DNA of 64,000 nt from Shewanella baltica (GCF_900456975.1 NZ_UGYM01000002.1:2728001-2792000), one strand, 5' to 3'. Positions 24,013 through 31,560 are shown, counted from the first letter of the stretch. Notes: generated from the sequence alone by a model not told the origin. Numbers and translations are program-made.

Positions 24013-24584
24013 GCTGTGCGCTCTTTAGTTAGGGTTTCTGACCCTATTAGAGGATCGCTAAGCTTGGTCGTGTGAATCACACCAGCAAGTTGCCTTTCTT
24101 CAAAATCAGGCAATTCCCGCACTTGGCTGCTTACCACGGCTTTCAGTGACAACACTTCACGTACTGTGTTGGTCAGCTCGCGGCTGATACGTTCAAACTC
24201 GTCAGGGGTGATCACCCCATCAGCGCGGGAGTCGCGGATTTCAGCCAGTGCAATACCCATCTGCTCGCTAATCATTAACAGCTGATCGCTCAACTCTTCA
24301 TCACAGTTAACCGCGGCAGGCAGCTTAACGAACACGCCACCACGGCTATGGCACCACGCCGAAATAATACGGTCGTCATCGGCCAACTCAGTTAGATGAA
24401 TCGCATCACGTAAGTACAAGTGATTGCTGTCGTTATCAGGGTTGAGCTTGTTGTACATCACACCGGGCTGCTGGAATAAATCCTTCGCTAGCTTATCTAC
24501 ACCGTAATCGTGCCCAAGCGCATGGGCGGCATAGAGTGGATCGGTACATGAGAGACTATGGCGCTTTAATGTGAGTTTACTCAT
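24009..24584 (-). CDS. Phage regulatory protein CII-like
   Basis: 191 residues. 'YAAHALGHDYGVDKLAKDLFQQPGVMYNKLNPDNDSNHLYLRDAIHLTELADD' is the typical start of the phage CII/CP76 regulator family, with a helical C-terminal region (EQMGIALAEIRDSRADGVITPDEFERI). It likely influences the lysis-lysogeny decision by activating lysogenic promoters. Follows cro as in lambda. Confidence 0.8.
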   Translation of the reverse strand: MSKLTLKRHSLSCTDPLYAAHALGHDYGVDKLAKDLFQQPGVMYNKLNPDNDSNHLYLRDAIHLTELADDDRIISAWCHSRGGVFVKLPAAVNCDEELSDQLLMISEQMGIALAEIRDSRADGVITPDEFERISRELTNTVREVLSLKAVVSSQVRELPDFEERQLAGVIHTTKLSDPLIGSETLTKERTA

Positions 24585-24616
24585 AGGGTTAGTTATCCTG
24601 TTTAGACACTAGTTAG

Positions 24617-24820
24617 CTAGGCAACCTGAGACGATGAATTGGATTCAATGGCTTTATCAGCATGAACCTTCAATTCACCACCGGTTAAGCGCTCAAGCTG
24701 AAAGGCACGAAGCTCAGGAACTTCTTCGCCCCACTGAGAAACAGCAGACTTATTAAGTCCCAAGGCTTCAGCAAGTTTGATGCTTGAGCCGAAGTAATTA
24801 ATCGCGTCAGTTTTTTTCAT
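24617..24820 (-). CDS. cro: Cro-like repressor
   Basis: 67 residues: KKTDAINYFGSSIKLAEALGLNKSAVSQWGEEVPELRAFQLERLTGG is a compact HTH of the P22-Cro type. Transcribed divergently from cI, with the shared 18-bp operators in between. It would shut off cI and early genes during lytic growth. Confidence 0.88.
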   Translation of the reverse strand: MKKTDAINYFGSSIKLAEALGLNKSAVSQWGEEVPELRAFQLERLTGGELKVHADKAIESNSSSQVA

Positions 24821-24863
24821 ATTTAGTTCCAGCTTGGCTATGACGTTTATTGAATTGAACAGA

Positions 24864-24928
24864 AGTTTAGATCAGTAAACTAATTTTGTATAGGACTTTC
24901 AACCTCGAAAGGTTTAGATTGCTTAACT
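24864..24928. promoter_or_regulatory. Right operator region (PR and cI promoter)
   Basis: Two 18-bp operator-like sites: AGTTTAGATCAGTAAACT at 24864-24881 and GGTTTAGATTGCTTAACT at 24911-24928, the latter touching the cI start codon. On the minus strand a promoter for cro reads TTGAAA (24902-24897), 17-bp spacer, TTTACT (24879-24874), so its -10 lies inside the first operator. Sites match those at 26810-26861. Confidence 0.75.
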
Positions 24929-25645
24929 ATGGATATGTCAGAACGAATCAAGAGACGGATGCGAGCACTTAGCTTGAAATCCGTTGACTTAGTAAAACAA
25001 ACAGGCGCCTCTAAAGGTGCCATTAGTCATTGGGTAAATGGCACAAGCCAACCATCAGGTGAAAACTTATTTTCGTTGGCACGTTGCTTACAGTGCTCGC
25101 CAGAATGGTTGCTTACGGGTGAAGATGAAGACAAAAAGTCGGAAGTGAGAGAGGCGAATGCGCATTGGCATCCGGGCTTTGAACTATGGGATAACGATAC
25201 GCCATTAAGAGATGATGAAGTGGCATTACCGTTTTTTCGTGAAGTCGAATTGGCCGCAGGTAATGGTTCTACCTTTATCCAAGAAAATGGCGATTTCAAA
25301 CTGCGGTTTGCTAAATCAACCCTTAAAAAGAGTAATGTTGATCCGCAATATGCGGCCTGTGTGACGGTCTCTGGTGACAGTATGCTGCCAGTTCTACAGC
25401 ACGGCACTACTGTCGGCGTCGATACCAGTAAAAAAACCATCATCGATGGTAAAATGTATGCCATTGATCACGACGGCATGTTGCGAGTGAAAATGCTCTA
25501 TCGCATACCTGGTCGCGGCATTCGCGTTAAAAGTTACAACAACGACGAATATCCAGATGAAATTATCCAACCAGATCAAATGAGTAATTTCAAAATTATT
25601 GGCTGGGTGTTCTGGTGGTCGGTTTTAAACGTTTGGAATAACTAG
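24929..25645 (+). CDS. cI: Prophage repressor CI (HTH + S24 peptidase)
   Basis: 238 residues. HTH at about 17-42 (KSVDLVKQTGASKGAISHWVNG), self-cleavage site Ala110-Gly111 in ELAAGNGS, catalytic Ser151 in SGDSM and Lys175 in DGKMYAID. RecA-induced cleavage would trigger prophage induction by DNA damage. An operator abuts the start codon and there is little room for a ribosome binding site, so the mRNA may be leaderless as in lambda PRM (inference); MDMSER offers a second ATG. Confidence 0.92.
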   Translation: MDMSERIKRRMRALSLKSVDLVKQTGASKGAISHWVNGTSQPSGENLFSLARCLQCSPEWLLTGEDEDKKSEVREANAHWHPGFELWDNDTPLRDDEVALPFFREVELAAGNGSTFIQENGDFKLRFAKSTLKKSNVDPQYAACVTVSGDSMLPVLQHGTTVGVDTSKKTIIDGKMYAIDHDGMLRVKMLYRIPGRGIRVKSYNNDEYPDEIIQPDQMSNFKIIGWVFWWSVLNVWNN

Positions 25646-25667
25646 CAAATACTTAAAAGGATTTTCC

Positions 25668-26090
25668 ATGAGACTTATAACTGCCTCAATACTTTTAGCC
25701 TTACTCACTGGCTGTGCTACCTCAGCAGTGACTATCGATAAAGCCGTACCTGTGCCAGCTGAAAGGGTGTTAATTAAAGCCACTGACAACACAAACGCCA
25801 AAATCACCATTATTCGTGATAGCGGCTTTGTGGGTGGAGGTTGTTATATTGATGTCTACTTAAACGATACGTTAGCTGCCAAGCTGGATACCGCTGAAAA
25901 AGTCACTTTTAACGTGACGTCTGGCGAATTGATCTTAGGCTCGCAGCCTTCAGGCACTGCCCTCTGCAATGGCGCCAGTATCCGACACTTTGAAACCAGC
26001 ATAGGCCAAGGGCAGCACAAACTATATCGAGTGATGACAGACCAGAACGGCAATCAACAAATCATATCAGGCGGTATCGCCAGCAACTGA
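25668..26090 (+). CDS. Lipoprotein encoded behind cI
   Basis: 140 residues with a lipoprotein signal (ITASILLALLTGC) giving Cys16 as the lipidation site. The mature part is beta-rich (AKITIIRDSGFVGGGCYIDVYLNDTLAAKLD... GELILGS), similar in shape to DUF2846-type lipoproteins. Twenty-two bases after cI with GGATTTTCC between, so it is probably co-expressed with the repressor in the lysogen. Role could be envelope modification or superinfection exclusion; not shown. Confidence 0.75.
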   Translation: MRLITASILLALLTGCATSAVTIDKAVPVPAERVLIKATDNTNAKITIIRDSGFVGGGCYIDVYLNDTLAAKLDTAEKVTFNVTSGELILGSQPSGTALCNGASIRHFETSIGQGQHKLYRVMTDQNGNQQIISGGIASN

Positions 26091-26123
26091 TGTCATAGGA
26101 AAAGTAAATAAAAGGAGTTATTT

Positions 26124-26534
26124 ATGTTTGTTTTAAGAATGGTCATCCTCATAGCTTTAACTGGCTTCAGTTATGGCATGGGCCAAACACCCGCTAATCA
26201 GCTTAATGAATTTGGAACATTTGTTTCCGCATCGTTTTTCCTACTAGCGCCAGTGCTTTACTTCTACCCCATGTATGAAGCCTATATACATAAGCAACCT
26301 AACTTCTTCTCCATCTTCGCCCTCAATCTGTTTTTAGGCTGGACCCTCGTCGGCTGGGTTGTTGCGCTGGTATGGGCAGTCAAAAGCCAAGACCCCATTA
26401 AAACCGTCACAGTCAATGCACCTACTGCACCCACACCACCTGAACAAAAAAAGATGAAGCAATGCCAGTATTGTGCTGAAGACATTTTACTCGCAGCAAA
26501 AAAGTGTAAACACTGCGGCAGTGATTTAAGCTAA
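26124..26534 (+). CDS. Superinfection immunity-type membrane protein with zinc ribbon
   Basis: 136 residues. Three hydrophobic segments (VLRMVILIALTGF, TFVSASFFLLAPVLYFY, FALNLFLGWTLVGWVVALVWAV) match the superinfection immunity family (PF14373, which includes T4 Imm). The C-terminal CQYCAEDILLAAKKCKHCG is a zinc ribbon. GGAG precedes the start. Expressed in the lysogenic cI unit, where blocking entry of related phage DNA is a fitting role. Confidence 0.8.
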   Translation: MFVLRMVILIALTGFSYGMGQTPANQLNEFGTFVSASFFLLAPVLYFYPMYEAYIHKQPNFFSIFALNLFLGWTLVGWVVALVWAVKSQDPIKTVTVNAPTAPTPPEQKKMKQCQYCAEDILLAAKKCKHCGSDLS

Positions 26535-26548
26535 AAGCATAAAAGCCA

Positions 26549-26731
26549 TCATCTCCATCTATCTACCCTACTCCTTTTACGGTCTGACTTATTGCGCCGC
26601 CTGCCGATACCAGCATGATACTGATCTGCAGGTTCAGGCATACAGCGCAGCCTATCTATCAAAGCACGACTCAGTGCACTTCCTGATCCGATCATGCTGC
26701 CAATAACCACCACTCGCATTTTACTACCCAT
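26549..26731 (-). CDS. Small protein with degenerate P-loop and the shared Arg-rich tail
   Basis: 60 residues from the ATG at 26731 (GAGG upstream). N-terminal MRVVVIGSMIGSGSALSRALI resembles the strand-loop-helix of the P-loop protein at 17595-17849 but lacks the Walker lysine. Its C-terminus RRRNKSDRKRSRVDRWR is almost identical to that protein's tail. Antisense to the cI unit and upstream of the left operators. Probably a diverged paralogue; function unknown. Confidence 0.5.
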   Translation of the reverse strand: MGSKMRVVVIGSMIGSGSALSRALIDRLRCMPEPADQYHAGIGRRRNKSDRKRSRVDRWR

Positions 26732-26809
26732 TCTAAACCTCACTTCTTAAGTAACCCTCTAAACCAAAATCAGCCAACTAAACTGCAATTGAATTACTCT
26801 AAACAAAAA

Positions 26810-26861
26810 AGTTTAGATGATTAAACTTTTTTATTGACAGAAATGTTTACTTGTCTAAACT
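26810..26861 (+). promoter_or_regulatory. Left operators and PL-like promoter
   Basis: Operator AGTTTAGATGATTAAACT at 26810-26827 (inside a longer A/T palindrome) and TGTTTACTTGTCTAAACT at 26844-26861. A promoter pointing right has TTGACA at 26834-26839, 16-bp spacer and TAAACT at 26856-26861, with the -10 inside the second operator. CI bound here would silence the rightward early operon. Confidence 0.78.
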
Positions 26862-26874
26862 GTATCACATCAAA

Positions 26875-26928
26875 CGCTCTTTAACAATCTGGCCCATGAA
26901 CGACTAAACCCGCCTAGAGCGGACTAGG
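26875..26928 (+). promoter_or_regulatory. nut-like site: boxA and small hairpin in the PL leader
   Basis: CGCTCTTTAACAAT at 26875-26888 matches boxA of phage nut and rRNA leader antitermination sites. It is followed 24 nt later by CCTAG-AGCGGA-CTAGG (26913-26928), a 5-bp stem with a 6-nt loop like boxB. Lies 14 nt downstream of the PL-like -10. Suggests NusB/S10-dependent processive antitermination of the early operon. Confidence 0.6.
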
Positions 26929-27146
26929 TCACTCCAAGTGTCTCGGTGATGGAGGACAGAAATTCACTGAGGGAAAAATTGTACGCAATAGCGGCGACCG
27001 GGTATCACCTCCCAGATAAAGGGGTGAATTTGCTGGATGGCTTAACTGTGCGAATGACCCGCTATGCGTGCAATCAGGTTTTACAGCTGCCACTTGCATG
27101 ATCAAAAACGCGAGTGGTAGTGATAAAGCCAACCAAGGAGAACGCT
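26929..27146 (+). other. Untranslated early leader, no gene seen
   Basis: About 220 bp between the nut-like site and the first early gene. Contains several short inverted repeats (for example TCACCTCC...GGGGTGA at 27005-27029) but no convincing open reading frame on the plus strand. May form a structured leader RNA. Confidence 0.4.
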
Positions 27147-27518
27147 ATGGCAATTCGTAAAGTAAAAATATCGCTAGACCAGTGGGATATACAGTCTGAG
27201 CTCGTTTTTGAGGTTAATGATGATGTTTTCACTGAAAAACTTGCTGCGGAAATTAACAATTTTTGGAGTGGTGATGAAGACAGGCTAGAGAAGAGCGGCG
27301 CATCTGTAATCGATGCTGCACTTAAACTTTACGCCGCTGAATGTTTTCAATTGGTTGCGTTCAATAATTTTTATGATGAGGAATACGTAACTAAGAAATT
27401 CGATTGGTCACGAGGTGAAGGAGTTGAAGGCTTCCCAAGTTTTAGCGATGCAGGTATCAAACTGATAGAAATCGGTAACTGGGGAGTCGATTTCGATTTT
27501 GTAAAAATCGCGAAATGA
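27147..27518 (+). CDS. DUF2528 family early protein
   Basis: 123 residues from the ATG at 27147, preceded by AAGGAGA; a longer reading from 27114 has no ribosome binding site. AIRKVKISLDQWDIQSELVFEVNDDV...AAEINNFWSG... fits the DUF2528 pattern found in prophages of this group. Acidic protein. First gene of the PL operon, so likely expressed very early. Function unknown. Confidence 0.7.
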   Translation: MAIRKVKISLDQWDIQSELVFEVNDDVFTEKLAAEINNFWSGDEDRLEKSGASVIDAALKLYAAECFQLVAFNNFYDEEYVTKKFDWSRGEGVEGFPSFSDAGIKLIEIGNWGVDFDFVKIAK

Positions 27519-27534
27519 AAAACTTCAAAACCTG

Positions 27535-27559
27535 AGTTGTTCAGAAATCCCGAACAACT
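27535..27559 (+). other. Hairpin between early genes
   Basis: AGTTGTTC / GAACAACT, 8-bp perfect stem with a 9-nt loop, no T-run after it. Possibly an mRNA processing or stability element. Confidence 0.4.
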
Positions 27560-27589
27560 TAAGTAATTTCACCTGCAGGACGCGAAATC

Positions 27590-27697
27590 ATGACTCTCAA
27601 GCAACAGAAAGGCCAGCAACAGAAAGCCCAGCAACCAGACTTTCTCGACTTAGTGCTAATGCTACTCGCCAAGTTGATCCCGTTCGACCTGTTATAA
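27590..27697 (+). CDS. Possible 35-residue early protein
   Basis: ATG at 27590 preceded by GCAGGA. Begins with a Gln-rich repeat (KQQKGQQQKAQQ) and ends with a hydrophobic amphipathic helix (FLDLVLMLLAKLIPFDLL). Fills the space between DUF2528 and the next gene in the operon direction. Tiny phage proteins of this form often inhibit host factors, but nothing here proves a function. Confidence 0.45.
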   Translation: MTLKQQKGQQQKAQQPDFLDLVLMLLAKLIPFDLL

Positions 27698-27768
27698 CGC
27701 AAAACCTTCCGTTTAATTTCTACCATTTAAAGCCAGCCAAACCTAACCCAGATTCAGCGAGGTGACCT

Positions 27769-28191
27769 ATGCAACACCCAATCGCAGCGCAATCATGCGC
27801 CATTGCGCAAGATAAACGTGCCACCACCGAAGCGCAGTTGCTAATGCACCTTGGCATAGCCTGTCGCCTCGCCAAATTGACCAGCCTAATGCACTGCCCA
27901 ACAGTCATTCAACGCAAAAATGCGTTAGAGCAATACCTGCAAAACAACATTTGCACCTATGCCTTTCGGCAGCGCTTCCACGTCACCAAGTTGGATGAAA
28001 GCCCGTTAAAAACAACGCCACTAAACGAAGTGGCCAACATTCAAATAACTCGCAGCGGCCGCGTAAAACTTACCCGCGTAGCCCTGCCAATCGCGACCGA
28101 AATAACCGTCAGTGACCGAACCTGCAGCTGGATAAATCGCTGCTTTCAACATCAAGTCATTAGCAGCCTAAAGCAGGTGCCCCATGTTTGA
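27769..28191 (+). CDS. Hypothetical early protein
   Basis: 140 residues, not recognised. N-terminal half helical (EAQLLMHLGIACRLAKLTSL), C-terminal half beta-like and basic. GAGGTGACCT precedes the start. Overlaps the next gene by eight bases. Confidence 0.55.
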   Translation: MQHPIAAQSCAIAQDKRATTEAQLLMHLGIACRLAKLTSLMHCPTVIQRKNALEQYLQNNICTYAFRQRFHVTKLDESPLKTTPLNEVANIQITRSGRVKLTRVALPIATEITVSDRTCSWINRCFQHQVISSLKQVPHV

Positions 28192-28468
28192 TGCACAGGC
28201 CCATGCCACCAGCGACAAATTAGTGGGAATGCTCGCGAATGAGCTTAAGCAAGAAGCGATAGCCGCATTGCGCGATAACGCCATGTCCGCCCACTGCGAC
28301 CGCTCGATAGCCGAGTTAAACCAGTTGATCATCGACTATCCCGAATCAAAACACACTTGGGTGCGACTGATTGAACGCTGGCAAGAGATAAAGCAAAAAC
28401 ACGGCCAGCGCAGCGCGCAAGACCTGCTCAACGCTGAATATGCACGACTCGCCAGCATACCAAGCTAA
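28184..28468 (+). CDS. Hypothetical early protein
   Basis: 94 residues, largely helical (LVGMLANELKQEAIAALRDN... WVRLIERWQEIKQKHGQRSAQDLLNAEYARL). Overlaps the previous gene by eight bases. Not recognised. Confidence 0.55.
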   Translation: MFDAQAHATSDKLVGMLANELKQEAIAALRDNAMSAHCDRSIAELNQLIIDYPESKHTWVRLIERWQEIKQKHGQRSAQDLLNAEYARLASIPS

Positions 28469-28568
28469 GCCCCCAATGTGAACGTGTAAGTAATCCTTAC
28501 AAGTTCAACGCAAACCAACCCTATTCCATCTATCAGCCTAGTGAGCAATCACCAGTTTGGAGTCCACC

Positions 28569-28916
28569 ATGTTCTTCGTATACGGCGTGTCCATGACCAT
28601 AGCTAAAAAAGAAGCGGCTAAAAAGTGCAGCCTATACGAAGGCGTACAGCCGAAGCGTCGCGAACTCAGCCCCGCGGAATACCAAGCCAAGCTAGATGAA
28701 ATGGCAAAGGCCAAGTTTGAAACCATGAAGCCACAAAAGCTGTCGCATTCGCTCTCAACGCCTTCGCTCTGCGCGCAATACATTGAGCTAGCAAAAAAAC
28801 AGGACCAATGCCGCGACCTGCACGTTCGTTACCGCAAACCCACGGGCAAGGTTAACCCCAAGACCAAAAAAGAGATTGTCTCTTGGCAAGTCTACAACGG
28901 CGAAATCGCCGCGTAA
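28569..28916 (+). CDS. Hypothetical basic early protein
   Basis: 115 residues from the ATG at 28569, which has GGAG at good spacing. Lysine-rich: TIAKKEAAKKCSLYEG..., LSPAEYQAKLDEMAKAKFE, RYRKPTGKVNPKTKKE. Possibly nucleic-acid binding. No family recognised. Confidence 0.5.
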   Translation: MFFVYGVSMTIAKKEAAKKCSLYEGVQPKRRELSPAEYQAKLDEMAKAKFETMKPQKLSHSLSTPSLCAQYIELAKKQDQCRDLHVRYRKPTGKVNPKTKKEIVSWQVYNGEIAA

Positions 28917-28957
28917 CGCAACCCAAACGTGCAGTGAAAACAGAGCAGAGAGCATCC

Positions 28958-29700
28958 ATGAAAATCATATTCAACAACAAATATTTAGCCATGTTAGCCG
29001 CATTTGTAGCCAAGCAAGACGTGCGCTATTACCTCAACGGCTTTCACGTAAACCGCACCCTGAAAAGGGCGTAATCCTCACCGCCACCGACGGCCATACA
29101 CTCGTCACCATTCACGATGCTGATGGCATTAGCGACGGAGAATACATCTTCCCAATCAGCAAAACCCTGTTATCAGCTGCAAATGGAAAGCAAGTTCCGT
29201 CATACAGGATGCCGACTAAAAACGTGGTGATCATCGACGGCATCGCCATGGTAACGGGGATTGATGATATTCAAGATTGGCTAAATGACTTTGACGATAT
29301 CAATGAGCACGCAGTTAGAGATTTGGTTACATACCTAGAGTTTATCAACCCAATAGACGCCCAATATCCTAATGCTGGTCGCTTATTCGATCGCCTTAAT
29401 AAACCTAAATCTGTTAGTCAAATCGCCATCAACCCTGAGCTTTTTAGCCGCCTAATAAAGCTAAAACACAACCAGTTAGCCGGTGCCAATCTTTGTTTTT
29501 ATGGTTCTGACTCTGCAGCTGTAGCAGTAATGGGTGCTCAACGTGAAATCGTCGTGATGATGATGCCAATGCGACTCGATGAATCAGACCGCATCAAACC
29601 ACCTGAGTTTGTTCATCACTGTGGCCGTCAGCAACCCGCAAAATCGAAACCATCAAACAACACATCAACCACCGCCGCAGAACAATCAAGCGCAGCGTAA
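28958..29700 (+). pseudogene. Sliding-clamp-like protein, broken by a single-base frameshift
   Basis: ATG at 28958 starts MKIIFNNKYLAMLAAFVAKQ...YYLNGFHVN and stops at 29074. The continuation HPEKGVILTATDGHTLVTIHD...ISDGEYIFPIS is in the -1 frame and runs to 29700, giving about 248 residues if joined near 29052. The 'LNGFxVxP...GVxLTATDGHTLV' pattern resembles N-terminal domains of beta-clamp-like phage proteins. Lost C in a CC(C) run, a sequencing error, or a programmed shift at GTA AAC are all possible. The clamp assignment is moderate. Confidence 0.6.
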
Positions 29701-29730
29701 GCACGTTATTCACGAAAGAAGGAATAGAGC

Positions 29731-30195
29731 ATGAACGTAATTAGATTTAAAGCCCCTAGCACTTGTCGAGTAGATGCGCGTGGTGCATTGGTTCAATACT
29801 GTGATTATCGCAAACTGGAATTAGAGCTAGCTGCATTTAAACCATTATGGCAAGCGCCTGAAACTATTCCAGCCGTTCCTGTAGGTGAAGAACAAGAGTT
29901 CTGGATTGCTGTTCGTAGCCAGCACAGCAACAAAACTGTCGTTTATTTAGCACAATACCAAAATAGACCAGTGAATCTTGATGAAGATGGTGAGCCAATA
30001 GGTGATGAAGACCTTCTTGTTGATGTTGATGGTGAGTATGTCGATTCTGTCGGTTGGGTGATGAATCGCCAACACACAGACTTTGATAATTACTACGAAA
30101 AGATTGATTTCAACAGTGATTATAAATTGCTTGGATGGGCGAACTATCAACCGCCAGCATTCGATGGTGTAGTTATCGAAGGCGGTGCAGCATGA
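29731..30195 (+). CDS. Hypothetical early protein
   Basis: 154 residues, acidic, with Trp/Tyr-rich beta segments (EEQEFWIAVRSQHSNKTVVYLAQYQ, DYKLLGWANYQPPAF). GAAGGAA precedes the start. Ends ATGA-coupled to the next gene. Not recognised with confidence. Confidence 0.55.
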   Translation: MNVIRFKAPSTCRVDARGALVQYCDYRKLELELAAFKPLWQAPETIPAVPVGEEQEFWIAVRSQHSNKTVVYLAQYQNRPVNLDEDGEPIGDEDLLVDVDGEYVDSVGWVMNRQHTDFDNYYEKIDFNSDYKLLGWANYQPPAFDGVVIEGGAA

Positions 30196-30833
30196 GCTAC
30201 CCACAACTAATCAATGATCCACGCTTGGATGGATACACCAAAAGAACGCGTAACGGGCAAACTCAAGTATTTTACACCGGAAACGATGAGCGTGATTTTG
30301 AGCGCTATCGCGCAGAAGGTGGTCCATCAAGCAGTACGGTAATAATGCATGACAAACCAGATACTATCCGCATTGAACCGCCAGAAAAGCATATTTATGC
30401 CGAACTTATTGATGGTCAATGGTTCTGGGTAAACGGTTGCGGTGAATGCAACGGAAAGCCGCGAGACTGGGGCACCTATATCGAATGTGATAAGCATAAT
30501 GTATGTGCAAGCTGCGGCTGTACCCGTGAGCAGCTAACTGAAGCACCTTGGGGTAGAAAACATGGCTGGGTTTGCAAACCTTGCGCAGAGATTGAGGATA
30601 AAAAAAGACACGAAGCCGCTATGGCTAGGGTTGCTGATTACGAATATAACGAATTGGATTTCTACTGCAATAACGAAATAACCTGCCCTTACTGCAAAGC
30701 TGAGATTGAATCAGACTGTGATCTTTATTCTTCTGATGGTGATGATCATGAGTGCCACGACTGCGGAAACACCTTTGAACTCACCGCTGTACCTAAAGTT
30801 GAGTGGACGTCTAAGCGCAAGGAGGCTGTATGA
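30192..30833 (+). CDS. Multi-zinc-finger early protein
   Basis: 213 residues from the ATG at 30192, overlapping the previous stop. Several CxxC sites: CGECNG, CASCGC, CKPCAE, CPYCKAE and CHDCGNTFEL, so two or three zinc ribbons. The N-terminal domain is beta-type (RTRNGQTQVFYTGNDERDFERYR). Likely nucleic-acid or protein binding; function unknown. Confidence 0.6.
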   Translation: MSYPQLINDPRLDGYTKRTRNGQTQVFYTGNDERDFERYRAEGGPSSSTVIMHDKPDTIRIEPPEKHIYAELIDGQWFWVNGCGECNGKPRDWGTYIECDKHNVCASCGCTREQLTEAPWGRKHGWVCKPCAEIEDKKRHEAAMARVADYEYNELDFYCNNEITCPYCKAEIESDCDLYSSDGDDHECHDCGNTFELTAVPKVEWTSKRKEAV

Positions 30834-31219
30834 GCAACCAACATGATTTTTACGCCAAAAATTACCCTTGGCTCAATGCAGATCAACGTGAGTGCTTTGA
30901 TTTCCTTTGTGACATTCACAACGGCGGTAATCATATGTTTGGCAAAATCCAAGCCTGTGGTGAACAAGGGTTATCAATCAACAGTACAAGCGCGCATTAC
31001 ATGTCTACCTTCGACTATAGCACCCTCACGACTGCCGTTGTTCTTGCACATGACCGCATGATCCGCTTTCAAATCGAACCATCTGGCCCACGCATGTTAA
31101 AGCTTGTTGCACATAAGCGCCATCAGCGTGAGGGCAGAATGAATGAGCGTCACCCCACCATGGAAGACGCGATTACCAATGTAAGGAAGCAATACCCATG
31201 TGATGAGGTGGAGGCATGA
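30830..31219 (+). CDS. Hypothetical early protein
   Basis: 129 residues: 'NYPWLNADQRECFDFLCDIHNGGNHMFGKIQ', 'MSTFDYSTLTTAVVLAHDRMIRFQIEPSGPRML'. Overlaps the genes on both sides by four bases. Fold not recognised. Confidence 0.55.
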   Translation: MSNQHDFYAKNYPWLNADQRECFDFLCDIHNGGNHMFGKIQACGEQGLSINSTSAHYMSTFDYSTLTTAVVLAHDRMIRFQIEPSGPRMLKLVAHKRHQREGRMNERHPTMEDAITNVRKQYPCDEVEA

Positions 31220-31560
31220 ACCACTTACTCCCAGGCTTTGAATCACAAGAGCGCGTTGCGTTATTGCTGTCGCTTACCCGCATTAGTTCGCCCGAGGTGA
31301 TTGCCGCATTAACGCTGCATTACACCAGCGCCCTACCCGCCGATCGCGCGGCGGCTCGCCACGGTATTGAACTGTCGAACTTTATGCGCGGGCAAAAGAA
31401 GCTGGAGCAAATGGCCGCCACAGTCGAGGCAATCAAGGCCATAGACTGGGAAAAGTATCTTGCCAAGTTAGCCGCAGCCAATGTGCGCATCGCACAGCTA
31501 GAAACACAATTAGCCAGTTATCAGTTAACTGATTCAATCCCACAGGAGCAAGTTGCATGA
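31216..31560 (+). CDS. PapB/FocB-like HTH protein
   Basis: 114 residues. 'EVIAALTLHYTSALPADRAAARHGIELSNFMRGQKKLEQMAATV' resembles the HTH of PapB-type regulators. A coiled-coil C-terminus follows. The palindrome copy at 31518 lies near its 3' end, just before the Dam gene. Regulator role inferred. Confidence 0.55.
   Translation: MNHLLPGFESQERVALLLSLTRISSPEVIAALTLHYTSALPADRAAARHGIELSNFMRGQKKLEQMAATVEAIKAIDWEKYLAKLAAANVRIAQLETQLASYQLTDSIPQEQVA
31518..31534. repeat. 17-bp palindrome-containing repeat, copy 3 (within a gene)
   Basis: Exact TTATCAGTTAACTGATT near the end of the PapB-like gene, about 25 bp before the Dam methyltransferase start. Encodes part of YQLTDS. Confidence 0.7.

Noticed and set aside
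27114..27146. Upstream extension of the DUF2528 gene
   Set aside because: The AAGGAGA site is correctly placed only for the internal ATG at 27147.
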